DNA from: Isoetes taiwanensis
Lineage: Eukaryota > Streptophyta > Lycopodiopsida > Isoetales > Isoetaceae
DNA length: 64,000 nucleotides
NCBI GenBank assembly: GCA_021234155.1
Contig: JAJEKV010000032.1
Span: 5,029,835-5,093,834, forward strand
Direction of reading: 5' to 3'
Part shown: positions 21,081 to 31,330 of the stretch, piece by piece
How positions within the stretch are numbered: the first letter of the stretch is position 1
How the letters are laid out: every line of letters starts with the position of its first letter
The notes under the pieces: model-generated
Told to the model about the DNA's origin: nothing
Seen by the model: the letters and a program-made list of their open reading frames with translations, nothing else
Databases searched by the model: none
Program-made: the position numbers and the translations under genes

Positions 21081-21650
21081 CTACTCCGGGTTTGGAGCAG
21101 AGGTGATGCTGAGCACATGGTAGAGGCACTTCTCTGGATCCCAGCGCAGATGCACTACCACCTCCATCGGATTTGTTAAGGGGTCGGGATGCTTAGCCAT
21201 CCCACTGCACCAACCGTCCATAGGAATACCGCGGTTACGGCATTTCCAGAGGTCAAGATCATTCATCTTACAGGTAATCCACTCTGGCGGTTAAATTAAG
21301 CATAGTGCGGTTTTCGTTCGAGCTGCCATGCTCATGATCACGCGACCGGTGTCTCGGCCACCCTTTGCCGCCTCTTATATAGCCCAACCACTTGGAGCTC
21401 TGCCGACGTGGACCAATCACCAAATTGCTAACGTGGTTGCAATGCAAGGCCATTTCTAAATTGGGAATCTTTTCTCCCGTCGCATATCTAGCCATGGTCC
21501 TGTCTGACACATTCTTCTTTATGATATCTCGCTTCGAGTTGCCAGCATTAAATGACATTCCTTCCTTTCACGCCCGTCGGACATTAATATTTGTACCTTC
21601 GCCAGCTGTCACATCCGATCGTTCATTCACGTCTCATCTCCACCGTTCAT
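21081..21650 (-). CDS. Antisense ORF of copy B between integrase and accessory ORF
   Basis: Counterpart of 6705-6124 in copy A. The likely start is at 21650 (MNGGDET, matching MDGEDET of A). Frames 21558-21268 and 21266-21081 carry KRDIIKKNVSDRTMARYATG and, after a shift, EWITCKMN, RNRGIPMDGWC, HPDPLTNPMEVVVHLRWDPE and LYHVLSITSAP. Conserved Cys, His, Asp, Glu and Arg positions between copies point to a structured product. It is transcribed against pol, from within the element; no promoter can be identified. Function unknown. Confidence 0.55.
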
Positions 21651-21871
21651 TTAACTGCTTGAGGACTTAGCCAACTTTTTGCCCCTCAATCGACTACTTC
21701 GCATCTATCGCCACCTGGCACCATCAACGGTTGTTGTTTCATTCACCTCACGCCCCTTCGCCACACCTTGTGCGCCCTAAGAACTTTTCGTCCTTCTTCG
21801 TTTCGTCTTCAGCTCTCTGCCCTCCGGCTTCTCACATCCGCTCTTCCAGTTACTTTCAGACGCTCTTCGCC

Positions 21872-23825
21872 ATGGCCGCTCCACCCAAATTCCCTCAACT
21901 TCAAGCTTCGGCTCCACGGAATCCGGCTCTTTTTGAGTCGGTGACTTTCTCTACACCAACTTTTCGAGATGCCCTAGCAGGTCCAAGTCGTGCAGTGGCA
22001 GAACGCCATGGGCTTTATAAATTCTCCAAACAGGAACTCCCTGCACCAAATCCGGAGCAACTGAAGCAGTTTGTTGCTCATATGATCAACAGCCCGGAAG
22101 GATACGCCACAACGGTTGATCAGACTATGATTTTGCTTACTCCGGTTCTGCTTTCTCAGGTATTCCAAATTCCTCTTACCAGACCTTCTTTATCTTGGGC
22201 TGCCTTACAGGACCAGGATGTCTCTCAGTATGGCGCAGCTCCTTATCAAGCCAACACCCATCGACTCACAAATATTGCCAAGGCCCACGATACTTTTGTA
22301 AAGTTTTTGTGGCGAAAATTCTATGGGTATTCCATCAAGAATACCCATATCAATAAATGGTTTTATAACATTGTCATTATGGCCATCCATTCCCCTCATC
22401 CTATTGATTGGCCACAAATTTTGTTCCTCAGACTTCTCCGTGAAATTGATCGCATCCGCGCAGCCCCTTCTTCTGGCTGTGACACTGCAGTGGGTGCTCA
22501 CCTCCAGGCCAGCATCCGTCATTATATCCCTATCATCAGTCCAGGGCCCCCCTCCACTTCTCGTGCTTCCACTCATCAATCCTACCATTCCCTTCCAAAA
22601 AACCATCAGGCTGAGACTTCACACCCTCAACGTTCTCCTGGTCATGTTCAACAAACTGACAAGCCTATTTCTGTTTCTTCTTCCTCCACGGAATCCACGC
22701 ACACAGCTTCTCATAATAATTCTCGGATGTCACAGACCAATCGCCAACACGGCCCTGCACCTCCACCTTCTCGTCAGGTCCTCTATCAATACCAGCAAGA
22801 TGTCCAAGCCGTTGTCCTAAAACTCCAGGACTCACAAGAGGTCTTCATGAATGGCGTTCAAGCCTACATGGAGGCCACGGAAGCAGTTCCACGGATCTCC
22901 AAGCTGCCACCAAGCAAGTTCAATCCCTGGAAGAAAAACTTCAACAGAAGCACGAGGCTCTTTTACAGGCCCGTGAAGATCTCAAGAATGCACAAGATCA
23001 GACAAGCCTGCTTGCTGATCAACAGGCTCAGTTACAATCCACCATTCAGGAATTACTGGTGCAGGTCCAAGACAAGGCTAAACTCCTTGGCGACAATGAT
23101 AAAGCCCTTGCTGATCTTAAAACCATGTATACAGAGCTCTCTCAGAATTACACCAACCAGGTCCAGGAACTTGCTGAGCGCAACGTGTGCATCGCTTCTT
23201 TAGAAGATCAACTTTTCACGCTGACCAGTCAGCTCACGCCTCTCCAGGATCAACTTACTGAAGCTCAGAAGCAGAAGATCATTGATGATGCAGAAATTGC
23301 AACTTTTCGGCTTCACCCCGGTGCCAACCGCTTCACAGGGCACGCTCTCTCACAGACGGTTCTGTGATCAGTCACGGCTCCTGCTCGAAAAGGATAATCA
23401 GATCCGCGACCTGGAAAATCAACTCCAGCAAGCTGTTCAATCCGCCGAAGACGCACAAAATAAACAAGAAGGCTATATTGATATTGCTGTCCGTATTCCT
23501 GTGGATTTCTGCACTCCTTCCAGTTATCTGGATTATGTGGTTGCCCGACGCCACCTTTTTCTTCTCAAGTGGTACGCGGCAGATGGACAGGTCAATGCAC
23601 AGCCCCTATGAAGCGCGGATTTCCTCAGGATCTGGCCGGACCTTTCTGTCGAAGGCAAAGGTTTACTCTGTGCTTTACTAGTCTTTGATCAAATCCACTG
23701 TGAGGATTCCGATTTGATCATCTTCCGAGTTGTTCAGCCGATGGCATATATTTTTCATGATTTTTATCTGGCTGACACACAAGATAAATTCCGAGATGAG
23801 GCCCATCGCATTTTTCAAGGCAACC
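21872..23825 (+). CDS. Accessory ORF of copy B, N-terminal domain and coiled coil
   Basis: The conserved start is MAAPPKFPQLQ (21872), although the open frame extends upstream to 21731. Residues 1 to about 200 form a globular region (TPTFRDALAGPS, FVAHMINSPEGYATTVDQTMILLTPVLLSQVFQIPL, AHDTFVKFLWRKFYGYSIKNTHINKWFYN). A Ser/Thr/His/Pro linker follows (to ~22740), then a coiled coil of about 150 residues read in a shifted frame from ~22880 (for example LEEKLQQKHEALLQARED, ELAERNVCIASLEDQLFTL), then another shift at ~23335. The C-terminal domain begins EGYIDIAVRIPVDF and has one in-frame TGA at 23608. It is interrupted at 23826 by a nested element and continues at 26658. No envelope hallmarks. 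The overall design resembles nothing I can name with confidence. Confidence 0.6.
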
Positions 23826-23826
23826 C
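23822..23826 (+). repeat. 5-bp target-site duplication AACCC, left
   Basis: AACCC here and at 26653-26657 brackets the nested LTR element. Copy C (around 38087) has the uninterrupted sequence with a single AACCC, proving the insertion. Confidence 0.92.
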
Positions 23827-24162
23827 TGTTTGGATTCTTGGCATACACCCTGCAGCAGCAGTCCATGACTGCCGGATGCTACAAGGCTGCCATGCTCATG
23901 ATCACAAAACAAGAACAAGACAAGGAAATATGTACAAAGAATGAAGGGGAACGTGGCCAAATGAGGCTCTCCAAATATGAGATAAAACCTGAGTACATCT
24001 GAAGAGGCTCTGGTCTAATATAGTGTAGACTGCAAATTCTGGCCGTACATCTAACTAAATCTAATTCCCTACACTTATGTTAACCTAATCATGCTACGTG
24101 TCAATGCATACCATTGACACCTAACATATGCATGCACAATGTTAACCACTAGGTGGTTAACA
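23827..24162 (-). repeat. 3' LTR of the nested element (left on the plus strand)
   Basis: 336 bp, starting TGTTTGGATTC and ending GGTGGTTAACA on the plus strand. It differs from the partner LTR by only a few changes, several at CTG/CAG-like positions (for example ACTGCAAATTCTGGCC against ACCGCAAATCTGAGCC). Confidence 0.9.
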
Positions 24163-24499
24163 ATCCTCCCCTAAAAATTTTTAGCACAAAAACATGTCTG
24201 GACTTTTATAAGACAAGTCCGACAATTACAACAAGGTGCCAAAATTTAGGGGTGAAAAATGGTACTTGGTAATGGTTTGTTGTGTCGTAGAAAGATCTTC
24301 GTGAAGGCATTGATGACGAATAAGATCCGAAGGAATGTCGATCACGAAACATGGATCATAGGAACATGGGCCAAAAACATAAAGACCATCCCCTTATATT
24401 ATGGGTAAGTCTATTTTATCATATAGTGCCCCAAAAGTTCACTTGAAAAAATAATTAGGGGGTCTTAAAAATGTAAGCACCAAAAAGCTTCCCGTGATC

Positions 24500-24725
24500 A
24501 GCCATAGAAGAGCGTGGCTAGGTGTGACAATATTTTTGGAGAGTGTGGATCTGGAGCACAAAGCGTGGCTGGAGCGTGGACTTGGCGTGGGCGTGGGGAG
24601 GTTGGCTCTACTAGCGTGGCCCATGGAAAAAAGAGGGAGCGTGGGCGTGGGGCCCGTGAGCGTGACCCCGTGAGTCCCGTGAGCAGTTTGAGCGTGGGCA
24701 ATAGGGTTTGACCCACGGCGTGACC
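24500..24725. repeat. GC-rich GCGTGG minisatellite-like stretch inside the nested element
   Basis: The motif GCGTGG/GCGTGGGC recurs irregularly many times over about 220 bp within otherwise AT-rich interior sequence. It creates long shadow frames without domain similarity. The rest of the interior (24163-24499 and 24726-26316) shows no supported coding or RNA feature. Confidence 0.6.
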
Positions 24726-26316
24726 CGTGATCAGCCTGCAAAAAAGAAGAGCTTGAACCCTAAGAATATCAAACCTAAATTAGAATGTTTTTTGCGGCGG
24801 CATGGCGGTGATCCGAACCTCTGGCCTCTTAAGTTGCCGAAGATATCACGGTTGCTTCTATTTCCGAGAAGATGATGGCAAATAGGGCTGAAGATGGGGC
24901 TGGAAATGCGCCACGAAGATAGATCGCCGAAGGAAAATGCTTGATTGTAGCCGATAGATAGGGCTGGCAGGATCTTTGGAACATGGCCATTTGTTTGCAT
25001 GAAGTGGTGCTTCTTTGCTATGTCGAGAAAAAAAACATGGCCAATGAGATACCGCAGAGGACAAAGCCGATTTTTACGTAATAGAGAAGTGGCCCGATTG
25101 ATTCCTTTGCCTAGGATGCGATAGAAGACTCTACTTGGCCGAGCAAAAATCGCTTTTTGAATGGAATTTGAATAGGCATTTGTTAGATAAACTTCGAATA
25201 GCCGGTAGAATCACGTCGTGCGAAATAGAAAAATATCGACTCGCTTAACAAAGACAGAGGTTTATGACGAATGTATGTGAAAGATGGATATGATATGCTA
25301 ACCGAGTGTACGCGTGATGCGTAGTCAAGGTGATTCTCTGCAGGTGAATATGGATGGGGGCTAGCCACAGAGCTGGCCCTCTTGAAAAACGCAGTAAGAA
25401 GAACGATTGGAAGTTTGCAGATCCAGATACGTGAAAAACATGAAATAGCCGATACTCTGTGCTGTCCATTTTAGATAGAGGAAAAATGTTCTTCTTGATC
25501 GATTTTGTGCAGATACCCAGCTTGAAAAATTAAGACAAGAAGCCTGCTTCAAAGAAAACTCCTCTGTAAGGCCGAATAGATTAAGCCTGCAATAAAGAGG
25601 CGGACCAAAAACTGTTCTCGCTGCATTGAACGGAGAAAATCTTCTGTGGTAAGCTCAGTTGAAACTCGTGGATTTTTGCAGGGGCTAAGGAATACTGACA
25701 TGAAGAATTGCAGAAGAAGCCTTGAATCAGCAAGTAACGGAAACCTATGAGCACAAAGGGGGCTAGCCAAGTGCTGGCCCTCTATAAATATTCTGAATAA
25801 GAAGTCTGCATCAAAACCTTAGAATACCTGGCTGAGGTGCTGCACGAGAATCATAATCTTTGTTTGGCTGTGCAAAAAGCACAAATTTTCTGATAAAACT
25901 GAAATAAAACAGAAGAAAGAGGTACAAGATTTGTGACAAATTTCCAGCAGATAAAAAAGGGGTCAAACTTTAGATTTTTCTGAAAGTCTTGAAGAGAGGA
26001 GTGCTGTCACCACTCCATAATTCCTTGGCTGTAAAACTGCGTTTGCTGCACCATAAAAAACAGAGTGTTGAAAACTCTTTCCATGACAAGACTAATTGCT
26101 AAGGCCTCCAGACAAATTTCATGAACATCTGGTTGGGCAAACAAATTAGTGGACAAAAGGGCCTCCAGCCGGACCATTTCAACGGCTGGTTGGGCCAAAT
26201 AAGGGTGTTTGATACAAGGAGTATTCAAGAACAGATGACTAAGGGCAGCAAGGACAACAGCAAAACAGCAAGGCTGAAGAAGGTGATCACGAGCGAACCC
26301 GGCATAACGGCGCCAA

Positions 26317-26652
26317 TGTTTGGATTCTTGGCATACACCCTGCAGCAGCAGTCCATGACTGCCGGATGCTACAAGGCTGCCATGCTCATGATCACAAAAC
26401 AAGAACAAGACAAGGAAATATGTACAAAGAATGAAGGGGAACGTGGCCAAATGAGGCTCTCCAAATATGAGATAAAACCTGAGTACATCTGAAGAGGCTC
26501 TGGTCTAATATAGTGTAGACCGCAAATCTGAGCCGTACATCTAACTAAATCTAATCCCTACACTTATGTTAACCTAATCATGCTACGTGTCAATCTGCCA
26601 CCATTGACACCTAACATATGCATGCACAATGTTAACCACTAGGTGGTTAACA
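26317..26652 (-). repeat. 5' LTR of the nested element (right on the plus strand)
   Basis: 336 bp, equal in length to its partner and next to the tRNA-Asp-like primer site at 26297-26316 on the minus strand. Confidence 0.9.
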
Positions 26653-26657
26653 AACCC

Positions 26658-27099
26658 CAATGCTCACTGGTTGTTATTGGACACCAACCCGTATTTACAG
26701 GATCATGATCGGTCTCACACTCTTGGAACGGAGTATATGCCTGAGCTTGCTCATCACTTACCTTTGTGGCAAGCAGAAACGCTGGAACAGGTGCGGAAGA
26801 ATCTAGCTCATTCTGAGAATCTTCCCTTTGCTCAAATTTATATGCAGCACCTTGGTGGCTACAATTCCCTGAGTGCTCTTCTGGACAGCAAGACCATACC
26901 CACGGGTTGGGTTAATCCTCCAGTCTATACTCAGCTCTCCGCTTCAAATTGGGACCAGTGGTGCCATGCTCTTGATCAAGACCTTGTTCATGAATTCCGG
27001 GAGCAGGCTCAGCAGCCCACGCCCACGGGCATGGCCGCCATCAGAAACAGTTCCCCCTTTTCTTCACCCTGGGTGTCGTTTGGTGGGGGGGAGTGTTAG
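26658..27099 (+). CDS. Accessory ORF of copy B, C-terminal end
   Basis: This continues the accessory protein after the nested element: AHWLLLDTNPYLQDHDRSHT, YMPELAHHLPLW, FAQIYMQHLGGYNSLSALLD, WCHALDQDLVHEFREQAQQ. It ends in the TAG formed by the first bases of the LTR (TGTTAG), so the last codons overlap the polypurine tract. Compared with copies A and E, about 640 bp of coding sequence is missing before the LTR. Confidence 0.7.
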
Positions 27100-27650
27100 T
27101 CCTGTACGTCCTGGTACAGGACTATTCATGCACACGACGGACCAGGTCAAGGCCAAGGATCCACAGTCAGGCACAGGTCAGTCGTCAAAGGCCCTGCAGA
27201 AGACCAAGCAGCAGACCACGCAGAAGGCCACGCCCGCGCCAAAGAAGAGGCAACGCACAGACAAGTGACGCGATATCACCGTCAGCGTCATTTCAGGCTT
27301 TCTAAGAGGCACCGCCAACAGGTTTACAAATCAGGCCTCCGTCCAGGAGTCAGTACCGAGAATTGACAGAGTGTCTATATTGGGCCAAAGGCCATTGTAC
27401 TATATATATGAGTAGAGCTAGCCTTCACGGGCTAGATGAGTTTTTGGTCTTATCCCACTCCTGCTTCCTCTCGATTGCGAGAGCTCATGTATCATCATTG
27501 GTATCAAAGAGTTTTGTTCTCATCATTTTGATCTTATTGTTTTCTGTTGTTCTCTCTCTTCTCCTTTTCCTTCCTGCGTGACACAGCTACCAGATTCTCC
27601 TGTTTGGTCCACGGGTCCTTGCAGGAGTTCCCGAACCCAGACCCCAAACA
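27094..27650 (+). repeat. 3' LTR of copy B
   Basis: 557 bp, TGTTAGTCCT ... ACCCCAAACA. It is very similar to the copy C LTR (38528-39104) in its second half, with the same TATA-like ATATATATGAGTAG block. It is preceded by a G-rich polypurine tract (27080-27093). Confidence 0.9.
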
Positions 27651-27844
27651 CCTACAGAGTTGAGCTCTGCTGCCAAACCAATCTGCTCCGGATTGAAGGC
27701 ATTAGAATGCATGCCTGGGAATCAAAGGTTCGTAATCCCTGTTGAATCCCAAAACTCGCATTGTTGATTTAAATCTGTAGTTGCCAAATTACACCATTTA
27801 AGAAAATATTTTTTGAACCAAATAAACAAACTCAATGATCTTAC

Positions 27845-29742
27845 CTTTGGATTCAGTGGTGTGTGTGGTGGCCTCCACTTGATCAAAATTCTTTTTAATA
27901 CAACCAGCATCTTTGATTGGAGATGTATGCTCCAAGTTAGTTTCAGCATCTTGTTTCTGACCTGTGGTTGCATCTTCATTCTGACATATGGTTGCATCTT
28001 CTTTCTTATCTTTAGCAGATGGAGCTTTACATTTTCCAGCAGATCCAACAGATTTAGTAGCAGTCGAAACATTCTTAGCAGATCCAACATTATAATTTTT
28101 TGAAGATCCCACATTCTTAGTTGATCCCTCTGAATTATGTACCTTTTTTTTCCTTCAATCTCGTTCTTCTTCAATGGTGAGGCCTTTTTCTTGGCATTCT
28201 TTGGTGGCTTCTTGGATTCAGGTTTTCTCTTTTCACTCGTCTTGTTGGTGGGAACATCGACTTGTATCCCTTCAGCATCTTCTGCTACAAAATTAGCATC
28301 TATCAAATGGTTTATGACCATCTAGTAGTGAATTGAACCTCAAATGCAAGAAATGCACAAAATATATACCTGATTCATCAATCTCCACTTCGGGGTCAGG
28401 CTCTAATCTCTCTACACATACATGCGTCCTAGTTAATATGAAATAAGAACTCAAAGGCAAGCAAAGAAATAAATGAAACTCACTTTTTGATGGGCTTGTC
28501 ATCGACCTTGTAACTCTTCTTTTCACTTGCAATTCGATGGGTTTGACGTTCACAAATTGTACATCTTCCTCATCTGACATTGGATCAGAGCCTTCAGTGC
28601 TACTTTCATCTTTCTACTTGACATTGGCTGGTTTGAATTCAAGGTAGCCCAACTCTTGGGATAAATCAGCAGCCAGGTCTTCTTTGCACACTATGCAATG
28701 CATGTTTTCAATGCATGTTTGAAAACAAAATAGAACTTATGTCCACAATGCAAATGGACTTGCAAGACAAAATTCGCAATAAAGGCCAAGCTACATACTG
28801 AACAACCAGATGCCCTATCTACCTGTGTCCAAATACCAGCAGTAGGCCTAATTAGTGACTCATGCACGAAAGAATCCTTTAAATATTTTATGTTACTTAT
28901 CCTTGTCTCCAAATCTTCTACTGCTTCTTTTGTCATCTCAAGAGACAACTTAATTTTGCTGATATCATACTCGAGAGAAGACCTGTTATTAGCATTTTAT
29001 TTCTGTTGTAAAATAGTTAGTAATAAAAGGCCATAGGTATTCTCTTCCTGCTCCAATTGAATCAATGCAATTCTCTCGTCTGGGCATACTTCCTTCAAAT
29101 CCTGCAACTTATTTCTAGCTTCAGTGATACGCTTGGATAGAGTTGCTGCCATACGATCATAACCAGCAAGTTCTCCATTGATCTCAACCATCTGCATCTC
29201 CTTTGCTTTTAAGTCTTGCTCTAAAGCTGATATCTCAGACTGCAAGCCATGTTGGTTAGTTTCCAAAGTGCAAATTGCAGCTGCTACGTTACTTAACCCC
29301 AATTCCTCAATTGTTGTTCTTTTCTTGTTATTCCTTTTAGAGATTTGTAAACTGCCCCACATAAATCTTGCCCAATCGACCTTGTAACTACCAGGGTTAG
29401 CAAGAGCCCTTTTAGTGTGTTGTCATGGAATTCAGGTCTCACTTTATATAACTTGATTTTCATTCTTATTAATTGATTAGTCCAAACAGTAAGAAAATCT
29501 GACATGGAACAGTCATCCCAAGTTAGTGATGAAGGATCTCTACCTTCATTTGGCAAACCCCTGTACATATGAAACTCCAATTCAGAGGTCGCAATCTTCA
29601 TAGCCGCCATCTGTAGAAAGACATAGGGTTACCTCTGCCGGATACAGAGTTGCTCTTCAAATCAATGAAAAAAAATGAACCATACCTTTTCTAGACAAGA
29701 CCCTTCATCATCACTGCAAAAGGTCTGGGGGTTCAGTACCAT
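27845..29742 (-). pseudogene. Coiled-coil/basic nuclear-type protein gene, R1 copy
   Basis: Five exons can be modelled with GT-AG borders. Exon 1 29742-29686 (MVLNPQTFCSDDEGSCLEK); intron of 75 nt; exon 2 29610-28824 (start MAAMKIATSELEFHMYRG, then a coiled coil around HGLQSEISALEQDLKAKEMQ); exon 3 about 28690-28484 (DEEDVQFVNVKPIELQVKRR and RRVTRSMTSPS, a bipartite-like basic motif); exon 4 28411-28370; exon 5 28299-27845 (Lys-rich, then repeats such as VGSAKNVSTATKSVGSAGK). Splice phases fit at three junctions. Breaks: frameshifts in short homopolymers in exons 2 and 5, TAA at 28997-28999, and TAG in exon 3. The 3' end runs into the LTR. No family recognised; composition suggests a nuclear protein. 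Confidence 0.55.
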
Positions 29743-29937
29743 CCATAGGGTCCTTGAGATTCATCATGGAGCTTGAACATTGGCCTCGACAAATGTTGGA
29801 GCTTTGAAACTGGAGAGTGGAGAGGGAATGTAACTTAAAGGGTTTCATAGGGTTTGATAGGTAAAAGATTCCCCTAAACTTCACAACTTCAATTAAAAAA
29901 AAACTTAAGGGTGCGGTGCTGATGGGGTATTGATGGA

Positions 29938-30490
29938 CGCAAAAATGCCCCCCAGTTACGTGCGTATACCCAAACAACCATAGTTTTTATTTGTTTTAGA
30001 ACTAGGCATTTTTCCTGACATAGAAATTCTGGGATCTTTCCATTCAAGCTTGCATATGGTAAACAATTCTGAATTAGCGTTGCAGTTCTAACAGCATCCT
30101 TTCAGAGGAAATTTGGCAACCCTGCATGTTTAATCAGTGCCGTAACATCATTTAAGATGGTTTTATTATTTTTTTCTGCATACCATTTTATTGTGGTGTA
30201 TAAGTACATGTGTATTATCTCTTAATTTCCCTACTAATGCAATAAGACTTAAATTTGGATGATAGGTACTCACCTCCTCTGTTAGAACGTACATACTTGA
30301 TTTTTCTTCCAGTTGAATACTCCACCTCTGTTGCAAAAAAGACTTAAAAGCTTCAAAAGCCAAGTTCTTTGATCTTAAATAATAAGCTCATGTTTTTCTA
30401 CTAAAATCAGCAATAAAGGTTATGAAAAATCTCTTTCGTGTAATTCCAATGATAAGCCATTTCTCTTGGTATTCCAGATAGGAGTCGAGG
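29938..30490 (-). pseudogene. Ty1/copia integrase remnant, R1 copy
   Basis: In scattered minus-strand frames one can read the copia integrase core order: FITFIADFSRKT, AFEAFKSF, a degraded RSNRGGEYLS, TCTYTPQQNG-like sequence, then HAGLPNFL, AVRTATLIQNCLPY and a GCLGIRT remnant near 29960. This is the known order D(2)...DRGGEY...PQQNG...LPxxxW...VFGC. No LTRs or other copia genes lie next to it. It sits just upstream of the coiled-coil gene and is also present at 41375-41925. Confidence 0.7.
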
Positions 30491-30799
30491 TGGAGTATGT
30501 AGCTAGTAGGCTGGACTAGATCCAGCAGGAAACTTGCCGATTATGTCCAAAAAGTTACGCGGACCAAGAAACTGATAGGTTTTGCCCGAGTTTATATCTT
30601 AACTTACAGAATATTTATGTTGTTGAAGATGATTGTAAGCTAATTTTTACAAGGGTGATTACCTCTTTTTCCGGTTCATAAGTTTGTTTAAACAGATTTC
30701 CAATGGAGGTTACATTTTTGGCATTATTGTGAACAATCTTTATTGTGATCCACGAGATGTGATATCTTGTGGAAGCAAAGTCTATCCTACAAAAACGTA
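30491..30799. other. Unassigned sequence between copia remnant and dispersed repeat
   Basis: No coding motif is supported. A 68-codon plus frame (30684-30890) is identical in R2 but lacks recognisable features. Confidence 0.4.
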
Positions 30800-31110
30800 T
30801 AGGAATTGCATTAGGGATAGATTCAATATTGTATATATTTTATACTCAATACGTATTATTCAAATGATATGGCACAATTTTGAAGTATAATACGTCAAAA
30901 ATACCGAAAAAAACTTTTCAACATTGGAAAATTTTCGCGTAAGTGAAAGAACGGTTTCGCTTACTCAAAGACCAAAAAAATTAGCATAAAGAAAAGAAAA
31001 ATCTTGCATAAGCAGAAAGGATTTCGCGTAAGGGTAATCGTTCTTTCGCTTATGCGAATTTTTTTTCTTCGTGTAAGCAAATAGAAGGTTTCATTTTTGG
31101 GTTGCCCCTA
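30800..31110. repeat. Dispersed repeat X, R1 copy (self-complementary CATAAGCGAAAG units)
   Basis: This ~300-bp block contains several direct and inverted versions of a GCGTAAGxGAAAGAACG unit, so it can fold on itself. Copies occur at 42237-42540 (R2) and, more diverged, at 54825-55150 outside the array. It has no coding capacity; a foldback/MITE-type element is the likeliest origin. Confidence 0.6.
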
Positions 31111-31142
31111 GGGGGGCAAACCCTTGTTTATGTGGGTTTATA

Positions 31143-31182
31143 GCATATCCTAGGTATATGCTAGAATATACCTAGGATATGC
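31143..31182. repeat. Perfect 16-bp inverted repeat around CCTAGG
   Basis: GCATATCCTAGGTATA (31143-31158) and its exact reverse complement (31167-31182) flank an 8-bp spacer. The R2 copy near 42578 is altered at the last bases, where GCTG became CGTCG. Confidence 0.7.
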
Positions 31183-31330
31183 TGATGACTGCTCAAAACC
31201 TACTATTCGGCCGAACTCTGGCCACCTGTGGTTCTCAATCCGGATGCTCCAACCGGTAAGCGCCCAACATCCCAACACATAGAAGCCGTTTTTATTGACG
31301 TTTTGGTGATTCTTCAGATTTAAAACAAAG

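Larger units (their letters stand above)
23827..26652 (-). mobile_element. Small non-coding LTR retrotransposon nested in copy B
   Basis: The element has two 336-bp LTRs (23827-24162 and 26317-26652) with TG...CA ends and 5-bp AACCC duplications. Orientation is minus: read from 26316 leftwards the sequence is TTGGCGCCGTTATGCCGGG, a tRNA-Asp-like primer site next to the LTR, and read toward 24163 it ends in TTAGGGGAGGAT, a polypurine tract. The 2.15-kb interior has no gag or pol motif, so it is a non-autonomous LARD/TRIM-like element. Because copy C lacks it, it arrived after the array formed or only in B. Confidence 0.88.
10492..27093 (+). mobile_element. Ty3/gypsy copy B, 5'-truncated, with two nested insertions
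   Basis: Copy B aligns with copy A from about position 2815 of A onward. It lacks gag and protease, has lost about 430 bp of RT at 11407, and is split by a LINE (12610-20272) and by a small LTR element (23827-26652). Its remaining frames are much longer than in A: RNase H-integrase is 446 codons and the accessory ORF 490 codons. That makes B the best template for reading this family. It also lacks the last ~640 bp of the accessory region found in A, a deletion shared with copy C. Confidence 0.85.

Noticed and set aside
24439-24741. Pro/Thr/His-rich minus frames in the nested element
   Set aside because: They arise from the GCGTGG repeat stretch and show no domain or conservation.
21872-27099. 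Envelope gene of an endogenous retrovirus-like element
   Set aside because: The post-integrase position fits, but no signal peptide, membrane span or cleavage-type motif is visible; coiled coil alone is not enough.
28691-28948. Separate small protein starting MSLEMTKEAVEDLETRIS
   Set aside because: It is the continuation of exon 2 of the coiled-coil gene after an in-frame TAA, then reads through a splice donor into intron sequence.
30166-30363. 65-codon minus frame MAFEAFKSFLQQRWSIQLEE as a gene
   Set aside because: It is a shifted reading of a copia integrase remnant, whose motifs appear when neighbouring frames are considered.
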